Part shown: positions 49,422-56,462 of the stretch, in pieces
How positions within the stretch are numbered: the first letter of the stretch is position 1
Layout: every line of letters starts with the position of its first letter
Assembly: GCA_026393275.1 (NCBI GenBank)
Contig: JAPLAM010000100.1
Location: 27,496-91,495, forward strand
DNA: 64,000 bases
Reading direction: 5' to 3'
Origin: Arthrobacter sp.
Lineage (GTDB): Bacteria > Actinomycetota > Actinomycetes > Actinomycetales > Micrococcaceae
Translations under genes and position numbers: made by a program
Notes under the pieces: model-generated
Database searches by the model: none
Seen by the model: only the letters and a program-made list of their open reading frames with translations
Told to the model about the DNA's origin: nothing

Positions 49422-49931
49422 GTGGAGGGTCCTACACCGGCGAATCCGGACAATGTGCAGCGACAGTTGGCCATCTTTGATGTTGTCAAACGGGCTCCTG
49501 GGAAGTCCCTCGCTGAGATCAAGGCGATGCTCTCCCAAGCATTCGCCGAGCGCGGGCTGACCCGGCAACCGGGAACGTGGCTGGACGCAGTGGCGTCGGA
49601 TGCGGCCTTCGGAAAGACGTACATTGTGGACCTTCCCGCCGCAGTTGCCGCCGACAGCATAGAAACCGCTCCCGACCCGCAGATCGAGGCAGCACTCCGC
49701 GAGCGACGCATCCTCAGGTCCGAGAGAATCACCGAAGCTCAGGAATCCGAGAGCGCAGCGCAGGCCGCGGACGACGGCCCAACTATCAGCAAAGCTGCGC
49801 ACCCGGTGTGGACTTTAGACGAGTCCCGACGCAGGCAGTTGGCTCTTTTCGCTGGTGCCCTGGCATTGACCCTTGCGGCGGTCGCCCTCGGCATGGTGCG
49901 TCGTCGCGCAGAAGTCACCACCAGATCATGA
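49422..49931 (+). CDS. Hypothetical protein with C-terminal membrane anchor
   Basis: 169 residues, family not recognised. The N-terminal 70 residues are helical (VQRQLAIFDVVKRAPGKSLAEIKAMLSQAFAERGL) and look like a small winged-helix or regulator-type fold. The middle is acidic and low-complexity. One membrane segment near residues 138-160 (LALFAGALALTLAAVALGMV) is followed by RRRAEV, a tail-anchored topology with the N-terminus inside. The GTG start at 49422 follows GGGAGGCCAGCT. The stop overlaps the convergent membrane-protein gene by six bases. Confidence 0.68.
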   Translation: MEGPTPANPDNVQRQLAIFDVVKRAPGKSLAEIKAMLSQAFAERGLTRQPGTWLDAVASDAAFGKTYIVDLPAAVAADSIETAPDPQIEAALRERRILRSERITEAQESESAAQAADDGPTISKAAHPVWTLDESRRRQLALFAGALALTLAAVALGMVRRRAEVTTRS

Positions 49932-50465
49932 CGTTGGAAGCGGACGGCGGCGGCGGAAAAACTCGGTTGCCCCATATCCCGCGGCCAGCACGACAACACT
50001 GCCGAGCCATCCGGCCCCCAGGAAAAGCTGCACCATCCGGTCCCTGTCCTCGTAGGGGGTGAGAGACTGACCGGCGACGACGACCCGGCCCGCCGCAGGC
50101 CGCGCGACAACCGCCATCCGCAGACCTGGCTCGGGCTGCCACGTCACAGCATCGGAGCCGATGTCCCGCGCGGACTGGAGCACGCCAGGCGGCAGGACGG
50201 GAAGCGACCCATGAAGGGTGGCCGTCCCGGACACCGGTTTGTTATCCGCCCCGTACACGATGACGAAGACCCCGGTGTCCGGTGTCAGTTCCAGCCGCGG
50301 CGCGGTTTGCGTCTCCGAACCGATCTGCTGAACCTCGGCGGCGGCCGCCGCCGCGGGCGCAGCATTGGCTGAGCGGCGGCCGAGCTGTTGGAGCGCACCA
50401 TAGACGCTTCCAAAGATGAGCGTGACGATGATTGCCGCCGTCAGCCAACCAATAACCCTTCGCAT
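49926..50465 (-). CDS. Two-TM membrane protein next to the two-component system
   Basis: 179 residues, family not recognised. Topology: membrane helix 1 at about 5-27 (IGWLTAAIIVTLIFGSVYGAL), an extracytoplasmic domain of about 110 residues, helix 2 near 150-170 (LFLGAGWLGSVVVLAAGYGATEF), then a short basic tail. The outer domain has beta-type segments (TGVFVIVYGADNKPVSGTATLHG) that resemble sensory input domains of kinases but no transmitter follows. ATG 50465 is chosen because GGAG precedes it. It is downstream of the response regulator on the same strand, 101 bases away. Confidence 0.7.
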   Translation of the reverse strand: MRRVIGWLTAAIIVTLIFGSVYGALQQLGRRSANAAPAAAAAAEVQQIGSETQTAPRLELTPDTGVFVIVYGADNKPVSGTATLHGSLPVLPPGVLQSARDIGSDAVTWQPEPGLRMAVVARPAAGRVVVAGQSLTPYEDRDRMVQLFLGAGWLGSVVVLAAGYGATEFFRRRRPLPTS

Positions 50466-50566
50466 GACTCCATCATCGGGCATTGGGCGCACGGTGCTTG
50501 AAAAAACCTGAAAAAGCTTCCCCGGGCAGCCAAGGCTGGTCATCCAGTCCCGGGCCCTGTCACGGC

Positions 50567-51289
50567 TTAGCCTCGCGCTGCCCCGTCACCCTGGCGCTGC
50601 GGCGGCTTGGGGGCGATCGAATGAGCCGTATAGGAGTTGAGAGGACGCCCTGGGCCCCCGTAGGCCAGATCCAGGACGACCAGCCCTTTGCGCTCAAGCG
50701 CGCTGAGGTAGCGGGCGGCTGTGGGCCGGCTGACGCCGAGTTGGTCGGCTATGTCCGCCGTGCCAATCGGGTTTGGCGAGCTCCGCACGGCGTCGAAAAC
50801 CTTTTGCATGGTCGGCTGAAGCCGGTGCTGCGGAGCCGCCGCAGGTTCGACCGCGGCCCGGCGCAGGTTGAAAAGGGTGTCAACCGTGGCCTGATCTGCG
50901 CGTACAGCGGATGCCAGTTCGTGGCGCCACCGCCGGTAGGCCTCGAGCTGGAGGCGCAGCTGGTCAAAGCTGAACGGTTTGACCAGATAGTAGACAGCTC
51001 CGCTGCTCATGGCCGACCGGACCGTGTTCAGATCACGTGCGGCGGTGATGATGATCGAATCAATCTGGGTGCCGGCGACTTGCAGTGAACGCAGCAGGGA
51101 AATCCCGTTCTCGTCGGGCAGATGGACGTCCAACAGGAGTAGCTCCGGCTGCAGGCGTTCGATGGCCTCGCGTGCAGCCGCGGCAGTGTAAACCTCCCCC
51201 ACACACTCGAATCCTTCCACCCTTGCCAGACGTGAGGCGTGAATGCGTGCAACCCGGAAGTCGTCGTCGACTACCAGCGTTCTAATCAT
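50567..51289 (-). CDS. CitB/DcuR-type response regulator
   Basis: A 240-residue regulator. Receiver residues are D8-D9-D10, phospho-acceptor D54 in LLLDVHLPDENG, and K104 in YLVKPFSF. A C-terminal helix-turn-helix lies near 170-205 (IGTADIADQLGVSRPTAARYLSALERKGLVVLDLAYGGPGRP). The ATG at 51289 overlaps the kinase stop by four bases, so kinase and regulator are coupled. By family, it should activate uptake or metabolism of a carboxylate sensed by its kinase. The divergent ABC importer is the obvious target. Confidence 0.92.
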   Translation of the reverse strand: MIRTLVVDDDFRVARIHASRLARVEGFECVGEVYTAAAAREAIERLQPELLLLDVHLPDENGISLLRSLQVAGTQIDSIIITAARDLNTVRSAMSSGAVYYLVKPFSFDQLRLQLEAYRRWRHELASAVRADQATVDTLFNLRRAAVEPAAAPQHRLQPTMQKVFDAVRSSPNPIGTADIADQLGVSRPTAARYLSALERKGLVVLDLAYGGPGRPLNSYTAHSIAPKPPQRQGDGAARG

Positions 51290-52923
51290 TGAACTTCCTC
51301 GTCGTTCGGTCCGGGGGCCTGCGGGTCGGCCGGGAGCCATACTTCAAAGTGTCCTCCCGGGCCGGGAAACACATCCAGGGTGCCGGCTGCTCGGCGCACG
51401 ATCCGGCTCACCAGGGCCAGTCCGATTCCCCGCCGCATGCCGGGCCGGGCTTCCTTAGTCGTGTAACCGTCAACCAGGACGTGGTCAATACTATGGGCAG
51501 GAACTCCGGCGCCGTTGTCGCGGACCGCAACAAAGACGCCGTCGGCGTCATCGAGTTGGATGGTCACCAGTCGGGGCATCGGAGTGTTGGCGAGTGCGTC
51601 CACTGCGTTGTCGAGAAGGTTGCCCACAATCGTCAGCAGCGCGTGGTGGCTAACAGTTGTCTGGTGCAGTCGAGAATCCTCCGTCACGCTAATCAACACG
51701 TCCTGCTCAGCTGCAACGGTGATCTTGGCCAGCAGCAAGGCGGCCAGCTCCGGCGGCGCAATTCGTCCGCGCAACCCCTCCCCGAGGGACCGCGACGTGT
51801 CCGAGATCTGGGAAACGTAGTTCCTGGCCTTCGAATGCTCACCCATTTCCAGCAACCCCGCAACGACGTGCAGCCGGTTGGCATATTCGTGCTCCAAGGC
51901 ACGCATCGCATCCATCAGTCCGTGCACGGAGTGAAGATCCCGGATTAGGGCTTCTGTCTCCGTGCGGTCCCTGATGGTCACAACCGAGCCTATGCTCCTG
52001 CCGGCGAGCACCACGGGCATTCGGTTGACCACGAGAAGGGAATCCGCGGTCAACGCGACCTGGTCTGCGCCCGGCAAAGCCCCGGTCAGCAGGTCCCTCA
52101 GCCGGCCCGGAGGGACCAGATCGGTCACCGGCTTGCCCACGACGGCGGGCTCAGCGTTGAGCAGTCGGCGCGCCTCCTCGTTGATGAGTGTTACCAGCCC
52201 GTCATCATCGAGCCCGACGACGGCCTCCCGGATTCCGTGCAACAACGCCTCACGTTCCTGCAGAAGGGAGGCAATTTCCGCTGGCTCCAGATCAAATGTC
52301 ACGCGCTTGATTCTGCGGGCCAACAGGAGCGACCCCAGAACGCCCAGCGCCAGGACCGCCGCCGAGAATCCGACGATGAGCCAGACCTCCCGGATCTGGT
52401 CGCCTTGCTCCGTTGTGACGAGGATGCCGACAGAAACCTGACCGATGATTGACCCGTCGCCGGATCGAACGGGCACCTTCGCGTTCGCGGACGTGCCCAG
52501 GCTCCCGGCATTCACCCCCAAATGCGTTTGCCCGTCAAGGACTGCCACCGGCTCTTCGAGCTGCTGTCCGATGAGGGCCGGATTCGGGTGCGAGAACCGG
52601 ACGCCGGAACTATCAGTGACGACGACGTAGGCCGGCTGAGCGGCATCGACCACGCCTGCGGCCAGCCACTGGATCGTGTGTTGCGGATCCCCGGCCTGCA
52701 GTGCTGCACGGACCTGCGGCATTTGCGAGACGCTGGCCGCGATCCCCAGGGCCCGCAGTTGATACTGGCGGTCCAACGACTGGTTGCTGATCAGGGTGAA
52801 CACCATACCGCCCATGGTCACGGTGAGGACCAGGATGGACAGCATCCAGATCAGGATCTGCGCCGTCAACGTCCGTGTGCGTCCGTGGGGAAAAAGGGAT
52901 GCCCAGGCGCCGCTCCAGCTCAC
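51286..52923 (-). CDS. CitA/DcuS-type sensor histidine kinase
   Basis: A 545-residue membrane kinase. TM1 is about 22-46, an extracytoplasmic sensor (PAS/sCache-like) about 50-178, TM2 about 181-204, a cytosolic PAS domain about 222-330, and an unusual-type H-box HEYANRLHVVAGLL (345-358), characteristic of the CitA/DcuS group. The ATPase has N-box GNLLDNAVDAL (434-444), DNGAGVP and GIGLALV. The start is uncertain. GTG 52923 puts a normal 20 residues before TM1. A TTG at 53019 would extend it through the operator-like boxes. The ligand is likely a small carboxylate, inferred from the family. Confidence 0.92.
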   Translation of the reverse strand: MSWSGAWASLFPHGRTRTLTAQILIWMLSILVLTVTMGGMVFTLISNQSLDRQYQLRALGIAASVSQMPQVRAALQAGDPQHTIQWLAAGVVDAAQPAYVVVTDSSGVRFSHPNPALIGQQLEEPVAVLDGQTHLGVNAGSLGTSANAKVPVRSGDGSIIGQVSVGILVTTEQGDQIREVWLIVGFSAAVLALGVLGSLLLARRIKRVTFDLEPAEIASLLQEREALLHGIREAVVGLDDDGLVTLINEEARRLLNAEPAVVGKPVTDLVPPGRLRDLLTGALPGADQVALTADSLLVVNRMPVVLAGRSIGSVVTIRDRTETEALIRDLHSVHGLMDAMRALEHEYANRLHVVAGLLEMGEHSKARNYVSQISDTSRSLGEGLRGRIAPPELAALLLAKITVAAEQDVLISVTEDSRLHQTTVSHHALLTIVGNLLDNAVDALANTPMPRLVTIQLDDADGVFVAVRDNGAGVPAHSIDHVLVDGYTTKEARPGMRRGIGLALVSRIVRRAAGTLDVFPGPGGHFEVWLPADPQAPGPNDEEVQ

Positions 52924-52975
52924 CGGAGCCCGCAGGCAAGGACAGTGGGGCCGCCGGTCCGGGTCGACGTCGTCC

Positions 52976-53030
52976 TGCACAAAATGCACGAAACGTTCAA
53001 CATCGCGGCTTTGTTGCACAACTTACACAA
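52976..53030. promoter_or_regulatory. Array of four TGCACAA-like boxes between the two-component system and the ABC importer
   Basis: TGCACAA (52976-52982) and TGCACGA (52985-52991) are spaced nine bases apart. TGCACAA (53015-53021) and TACACAA (53024-53030) form a second pair with the same nine-base spacing. The two pairs are 39 bases apart, about four helical turns. They lie in the divergent control region. Binding by the neighbouring response regulator is inferred. Confidence 0.55.
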
Positions 53031-53120
53031 GCGTTTCTTCACCGGTCATCTCTTTCTAAGGTCGACAAAGCTTATGTGATCCACTTCACGCAAGCCAACG
53101 AAGACGAGGAGAGGATTCGA

Positions 53121-53999
53121 GTGACGACGGTGTCCGAATCACGAACGAACGGCCGGACGGCGGCAGCTGCCACGTCCCCGGCAATTGAAATGACGGCAGC
53201 AACCAAGAGATTCCGTACCCCGGACGGTGCCAGCTATACCGCCTTGAACAACCTCGATCTGCGCGTGGAGCGAGGAGAGTTTTGCGCCATTGTGGGGCCG
53301 ACGGGGTGCGGCAAGTCAACATCGTTGACCTTGGCCGCGGGAATGGAAAAAGCATCCGAAGGGTCCGTGCGCGTCTTCGGGAAGGAGGTTGACGGGATCA
53401 CCCCGAACGCAGGATTCATGTTCCAGACGGACGCGATCCTGCCGTGGCAGTCTGTCCTGGAAAACGTGGCAGCAGGCCCCCGGTACCGGGGCGTGAACAA
53501 GAATTCTGCCTACCGGGACGCCCGGGACTGGATCCGCAGGGTCGGGCTTGCCGGCTTCGAGAACAACTACCCCCACCAGCTCTCCGGGGGCATGCGCAAG
53601 CGCGTGGCTCTTGCCCAGAACCTCATCAACGAGCCCGAGCTTTTGTTGATGGATGAACCATTCAGCGCCCTCGACGTGCAGACCCGCGCCAAGATGAGCA
53701 CCGAGCTGCTCACCCTGTGGGAGCAAAGCAAACCCGCCGTCGTATTTGTCACGCACGACCTCGAAGAGGCCATCGCACTGGCCGACAAGGTGGTTGTCAT
53801 GACGGCCGGACCGGCTGCCGGCGTGAAGGCAACCTTCCACATTGACCTGCCGCGGCCGCGCGTCGTGCAGGAAATCCGCTTCGACAAGAAGTTCATCGAC
53901 ATCTACCAGAACATCTGGGAAGCCCTGCGCGAGGAAGTGGATATTGCCTATGCCCAGACAACCCGGAGCGCCAAGCCGGACAGAACGGACGCCGAATGA
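53121..53999 (+). CDS. NitT/TauT-type ABC transporter ATP-binding protein
   Basis: A 292-residue ATPase of a substrate importer (nitrate/sulfonate/taurine/aromatic-acid type). Walker A is GPTGCGKST at residues 59-67, the Q-loop FQTDAILPW, signature LSGGMRKR near 154, Walker B LLLMDEP near 175, and the H-loop His in VFVTHDLEEA. A 25-residue Ala/Ser/Thr-rich tail precedes the fold. The GTG at 53121 is preceded by GAGGAGAGG. The stop overlaps the permease start by four bases (ATGA). Confidence 0.93.
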   Translation: MTTVSESRTNGRTAAAATSPAIEMTAATKRFRTPDGASYTALNNLDLRVERGEFCAIVGPTGCGKSTSLTLAAGMEKASEGSVRVFGKEVDGITPNAGFMFQTDAILPWQSVLENVAAGPRYRGVNKNSAYRDARDWIRRVGLAGFENNYPHQLSGGMRKRVALAQNLINEPELLLMDEPFSALDVQTRAKMSTELLTLWEQSKPAVVFVTHDLEEAIALADKVVVMTAGPAAGVKATFHIDLPRPRVVQEIRFDKKFIDIYQNIWEALREEVDIAYAQTTRSAKPDRTDAE

Positions 54000-54883
54000 C
54001 CATGACAAGCCTGGACAAAACTGCCACCGTGCCGGAGGAAAAACCCGGGGCCGCCCCGCAAGGTTCCGGGGGACGAAAAAGATTTGCCTCCCGACGCCGG
54101 CTCACTGTACTGGGGGTCCAGTTCGGCATCGTCGTACTGCTCCTGGGCAGCTGGGAGCTGCTGGTCCGGGCCGGAGCCCTGGACGCCCTGCTTTACGGGC
54201 AGCCGAGTCTCATTGTGAAGCAGCTCTACATCTGGGTCACCGAGGGGACCGACAACGGATCCCTGGGCCAGCAGATCACGGTGACCATTGAAGAGGCCCT
54301 CATCGGCTTCTTCATCGGCACGGCTCTCGGCATAGTTTTCGGGGTCGCGATGGGACGGATCCAGTTCCTGTCCGAGGTGATCGGCCCCTTCCTCAAAGTC
54401 ATCAATGCCGTTCCGCGCATCGTGCTTGGTTCCTCCTTCGTCGTCATGTTCGGCCTCGGCCTGATGTCCAAGGTCATGTTGGTCATCGTCCTCGTATTCT
54501 TTGGCGTCTTCTTCAATGCCTTTCAAGGCACAAGAGAAGTCGACAAGAACTTCATCGCAAACGCGGAGATCCTCGGAGCCAGCAAGTGGCAAGTGACCCG
54601 CCAGGTGGTCATCCCCTCTGCGTTCTCGTGGATCATCGCCAGCCTCCATGTGGCATTCGGCTTTGCCCTCATCGGAGCCATCGTCGGAGAGTTCCTGGGC
54701 TCGCAGGAGGGACTTGGCAACCTGATCCGGCAGGCCCAGGGAAACCTGAACCAGAACGGCATTTGGGCCGCCATGGTCATCATGGCCGTCGTCGCGCTCA
54801 TTGCCGAGTGGCTAATTACCAAACTGGAAAACCGGCTGCTGCGCTGGCGCCCTCCCCAGCACAGTGCGGCAGCAGAAGCCTGA
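53996..54883 (+). CDS. NitT/TauT-type ABC transporter permease
   Basis: A 295-residue membrane protein with about six helices after a 40-residue cytosolic tail. The EAA-type cytoplasmic loop is ANAEILGASKWQVTRQVVIPSAFSWIIASLHVAFGFALIGAIVGEFLGSQEGLGNLI, typical of the BPD_transp_1 SsuC/TauC group. It overlaps the ATPase gene by four bases, so the two are coupled. It is followed by an 84-base gap with a tandem repeat before the binding-protein gene. Confidence 0.93.
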   Translation: MTMTSLDKTATVPEEKPGAAPQGSGGRKRFASRRRLTVLGVQFGIVVLLLGSWELLVRAGALDALLYGQPSLIVKQLYIWVTEGTDNGSLGQQITVTIEEALIGFFIGTALGIVFGVAMGRIQFLSEVIGPFLKVINAVPRIVLGSSFVVMFGLGLMSKVMLVIVLVFFGVFFNAFQGTREVDKNFIANAEILGASKWQVTRQVVIPSAFSWIIASLHVAFGFALIGAIVGEFLGSQEGLGNLIRQAQGNLNQNGIWAAMVIMAVVALIAEWLITKLENRLLRWRPPQHSAAAEA

Positions 54884-54891
54884 CCACATCA

Positions 54892-54921
54892 CCTTTCATA
54901 CACCGTCCTTTCATACATCGT
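54892..54921 (+). repeat. Tandem 15-bp direct repeat before the binding-protein gene
   Basis: CCTTTCATACACCGT (54892-54906) is followed immediately by CCTTTCATACATCGT (54907-54921), identical at 14 of 15 bases. It lies between the permease stop and the binding-protein RBS (AAAGAGGAG). It could be a regulator or RNA-processing site, or a simple duplication. Confidence 0.75.
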
Positions 54922-54967
54922 CGCGGACCTGTTAGTCCGCGGCACCAACATCTCAAAGAGGAGAACA

Positions 54968-56020
54968 ATGTCTACGAAAAAGTGGATCGCCGGAGCCGGC
55001 GTGGCCGCAGCCCTGCTGGCAGCCATGACGGGCTGTGCCAACACTGCCAGCACGGCCGGGCAGGCACCGCAACAGGCCGGAGACGCCAACGGCCAGCAGG
55101 TCAAGATCATGGTGGGCGGCTTGAACAAACAGATCTATCTTCCCTTCAAGCTCGCCGACCAGCTGGGCTACTACAAGGATGCCGGCCTGAACATCCAGCT
55201 CTCCGACGAGCCGGCCGGGGTTGACGCGGAGACAAACATGATCTCCGGGCAGGTCGACGGTGTGGGCGGATTCTATGACCACAACCAGGTCCTGCAAGCC
55301 AAGGGGAAATCCACTGAGGCCGTCGTGACAATGCTCCAGGTCCCCGGCGAAGTCGAACTTTGCCGGACCGACCTCAAGGACCAGATCAAATCAGCAGCGG
55401 ACTGGAAAGGCCGCAACCTCGGCATTACCGACCTCGGATCCTCCACGGATTACCTGACCCAGTACATCGGCCAGAAAAACGGCGTCGCCCCTTCGGAGAC
55501 ACACCGCATCGGCGTCCAGTCCGGCGGCACCCTCATTGCCGCGATGGACCACAAGAACATCGACTGCGCCATGACAACCGAACCCACTGTTTCGCAGCTG
55601 GTCAGCACCAACAAAGCCTTCATCCTCTACGACTCCCGGACACTGGCCGGTGCGCAGCAGACCTTCGGCGGGGCGTACCCCGCGACGTCGTTGTACATGA
55701 CCAGTGACTACGTGGCCGCGCACAAGGATGTGGTCCAGAAGCTGGCCAACGTCTACGTCAAAACCCTCAAGTTCATCCAGGATCACACAGCTGCTGAAAT
55801 CACTGACAAAGTTCCCGCCGACTACTACGCGGGTGTCGGCAAGGATGCCTACATCAAGGCACTGGACGCAGAAAAGGGCATCTACAGCCCCACCGGCCTC
55901 ATGCCCACCGACGGTCCGAAGATCGTCAACGACGTGCTGCAGACCAACGCCGAGGTCAAGGGCAAGACCATTGACCTGGAAAAGACGTTCACGAACGAAT
56001 TCGTGCAGGCCGCAAAGTAA
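54968..56020 (+). CDS. ABC transporter substrate-binding lipoprotein (NMT1/TauA-like)
   Basis: A 350-residue extracytoplasmic binding protein. The signal peptide ends in a lipobox AAMTGC, so Cys23 would be lipidated. The mature protein has the NMT1/TauA type II fold: IMVGGLNKQIYLPFKLADQLGYYKDAGLNIQLSD, GQVDGVGGFYDHNQVLQAKG and LGITDLGSSTDYLTQYI. The substrate is not deducible. The family covers sulfonates, thiamine precursors and aromatic acids such as phthalate. The ATG follows AAGAGGAG. A 15-bp perfect terminator follows the gene. Confidence 0.93.
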   Translation: MSTKKWIAGAGVAAALLAAMTGCANTASTAGQAPQQAGDANGQQVKIMVGGLNKQIYLPFKLADQLGYYKDAGLNIQLSDEPAGVDAETNMISGQVDGVGGFYDHNQVLQAKGKSTEAVVTMLQVPGEVELCRTDLKDQIKSAADWKGRNLGITDLGSSTDYLTQYIGQKNGVAPSETHRIGVQSGGTLIAAMDHKNIDCAMTTEPTVSQLVSTNKAFILYDSRTLAGAQQTFGGAYPATSLYMTSDYVAAHKDVVQKLANVYVKTLKFIQDHTAAEITDKVPADYYAGVGKDAYIKALDAEKGIYSPTGLMPTDGPKIVNDVLQTNAEVKGKTIDLEKTFTNEFVQAAK

Positions 56021-56053
56021 GGAACAGTAAACCGCCAGTTAGCGTCTGGCACG

Positions 56054-56085
56054 ACGGCGGCCACGTCCCCGGACGTGGCCGCCGT
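56054..56085. terminator. Strong terminator after the ABC operon
   Basis: ACGGCGGCCACGTCC (56054-56068) pairs perfectly with GGACGTGGCCGCCGT (56071-56085) around CC, followed by TCTG. It lies between the convergent ABC operon and the small gene at 56098 and may serve both. Confidence 0.85.
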
Positions 56086-56097
56086 TCTGCACCGTGG

Positions 56098-56304
56098 TTA
56101 GACCTTCTCGTCGATCCGGTCAACGACGGGCTCTTTGGTGGGGCGTTCGCTGCGACGGCGGGGGAAGGGCCAGAACAGCATGCCTTGCCTCTGCGTCCGA
56201 AGCTCCGAGCGGTCCTCCGTTTTCGCCTCACTGTGGGTTTCAGTCTTCCGGGCGGTTTCCTTCTCGTAGCTGCGCCCGAAGTCCTTGTTGGATGAATAGC
56301 ACAT
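56098..56304 (-). CDS. Small MCYSSNKDFG-type protein
   Basis: A 68-residue highly charged protein. The N-terminus MCYSSNKDFG is a pattern I recall from small actinobacterial proteins; the rest is Lys/Arg/Glu/Thr-rich (KETARKTETHSEAKTEDRSELRTQRQ) and ends PVVDRIDEKV. The start is firm: AGAGGAGGT lies seven bases before the ATG. Cys2 is the only cysteine. It is probably disordered apart from the ends. The function is unknown. Confidence 0.7.
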   Translation of the reverse strand: MCYSSNKDFGRSYEKETARKTETHSEAKTEDRSELRTQRQGMLFWPFPRRRSERPTKEPVVDRIDEKV

Positions 56305-56399
56305 CGTGTACCTCCTCTAGCGGCTGCCCTTTAATCGTCCTCCCAAGAAGCTTGTGAGTCGACACCCTGCCCGCAGGCAATCGCTCGGTATCCTCGTCT

Positions 56400-56425
56400 G
56401 GCCGTTATACGGCCGTCGGCGTATT
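56400..56425 (+). promoter_or_regulatory. Inverted repeat in the penicillin-binding-protein promoter region
   Basis: GGCCGT (56400-56405), TAT, then ACGGCC (56409-56414) form a perfect inverted repeat. A -10-like TATTCT follows at about 56420-56425, and the gene starts shortly after. A regulator site is possible; the evidence is position only. Confidence 0.35.
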
Positions 56426-56462
56426 CTGGGCACAGGTTTTGAGCGCACTAGCTGGTCAGAAA

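Noticed and set aside
52924..53019. Longer histidine kinase starting at TTG 53019.
   Set aside because: There is no RBS. The extension is Cys/Arg-rich and would cover the paired TGCACAA boxes, while GTG 52923 gives a normal distance to the first membrane helix.
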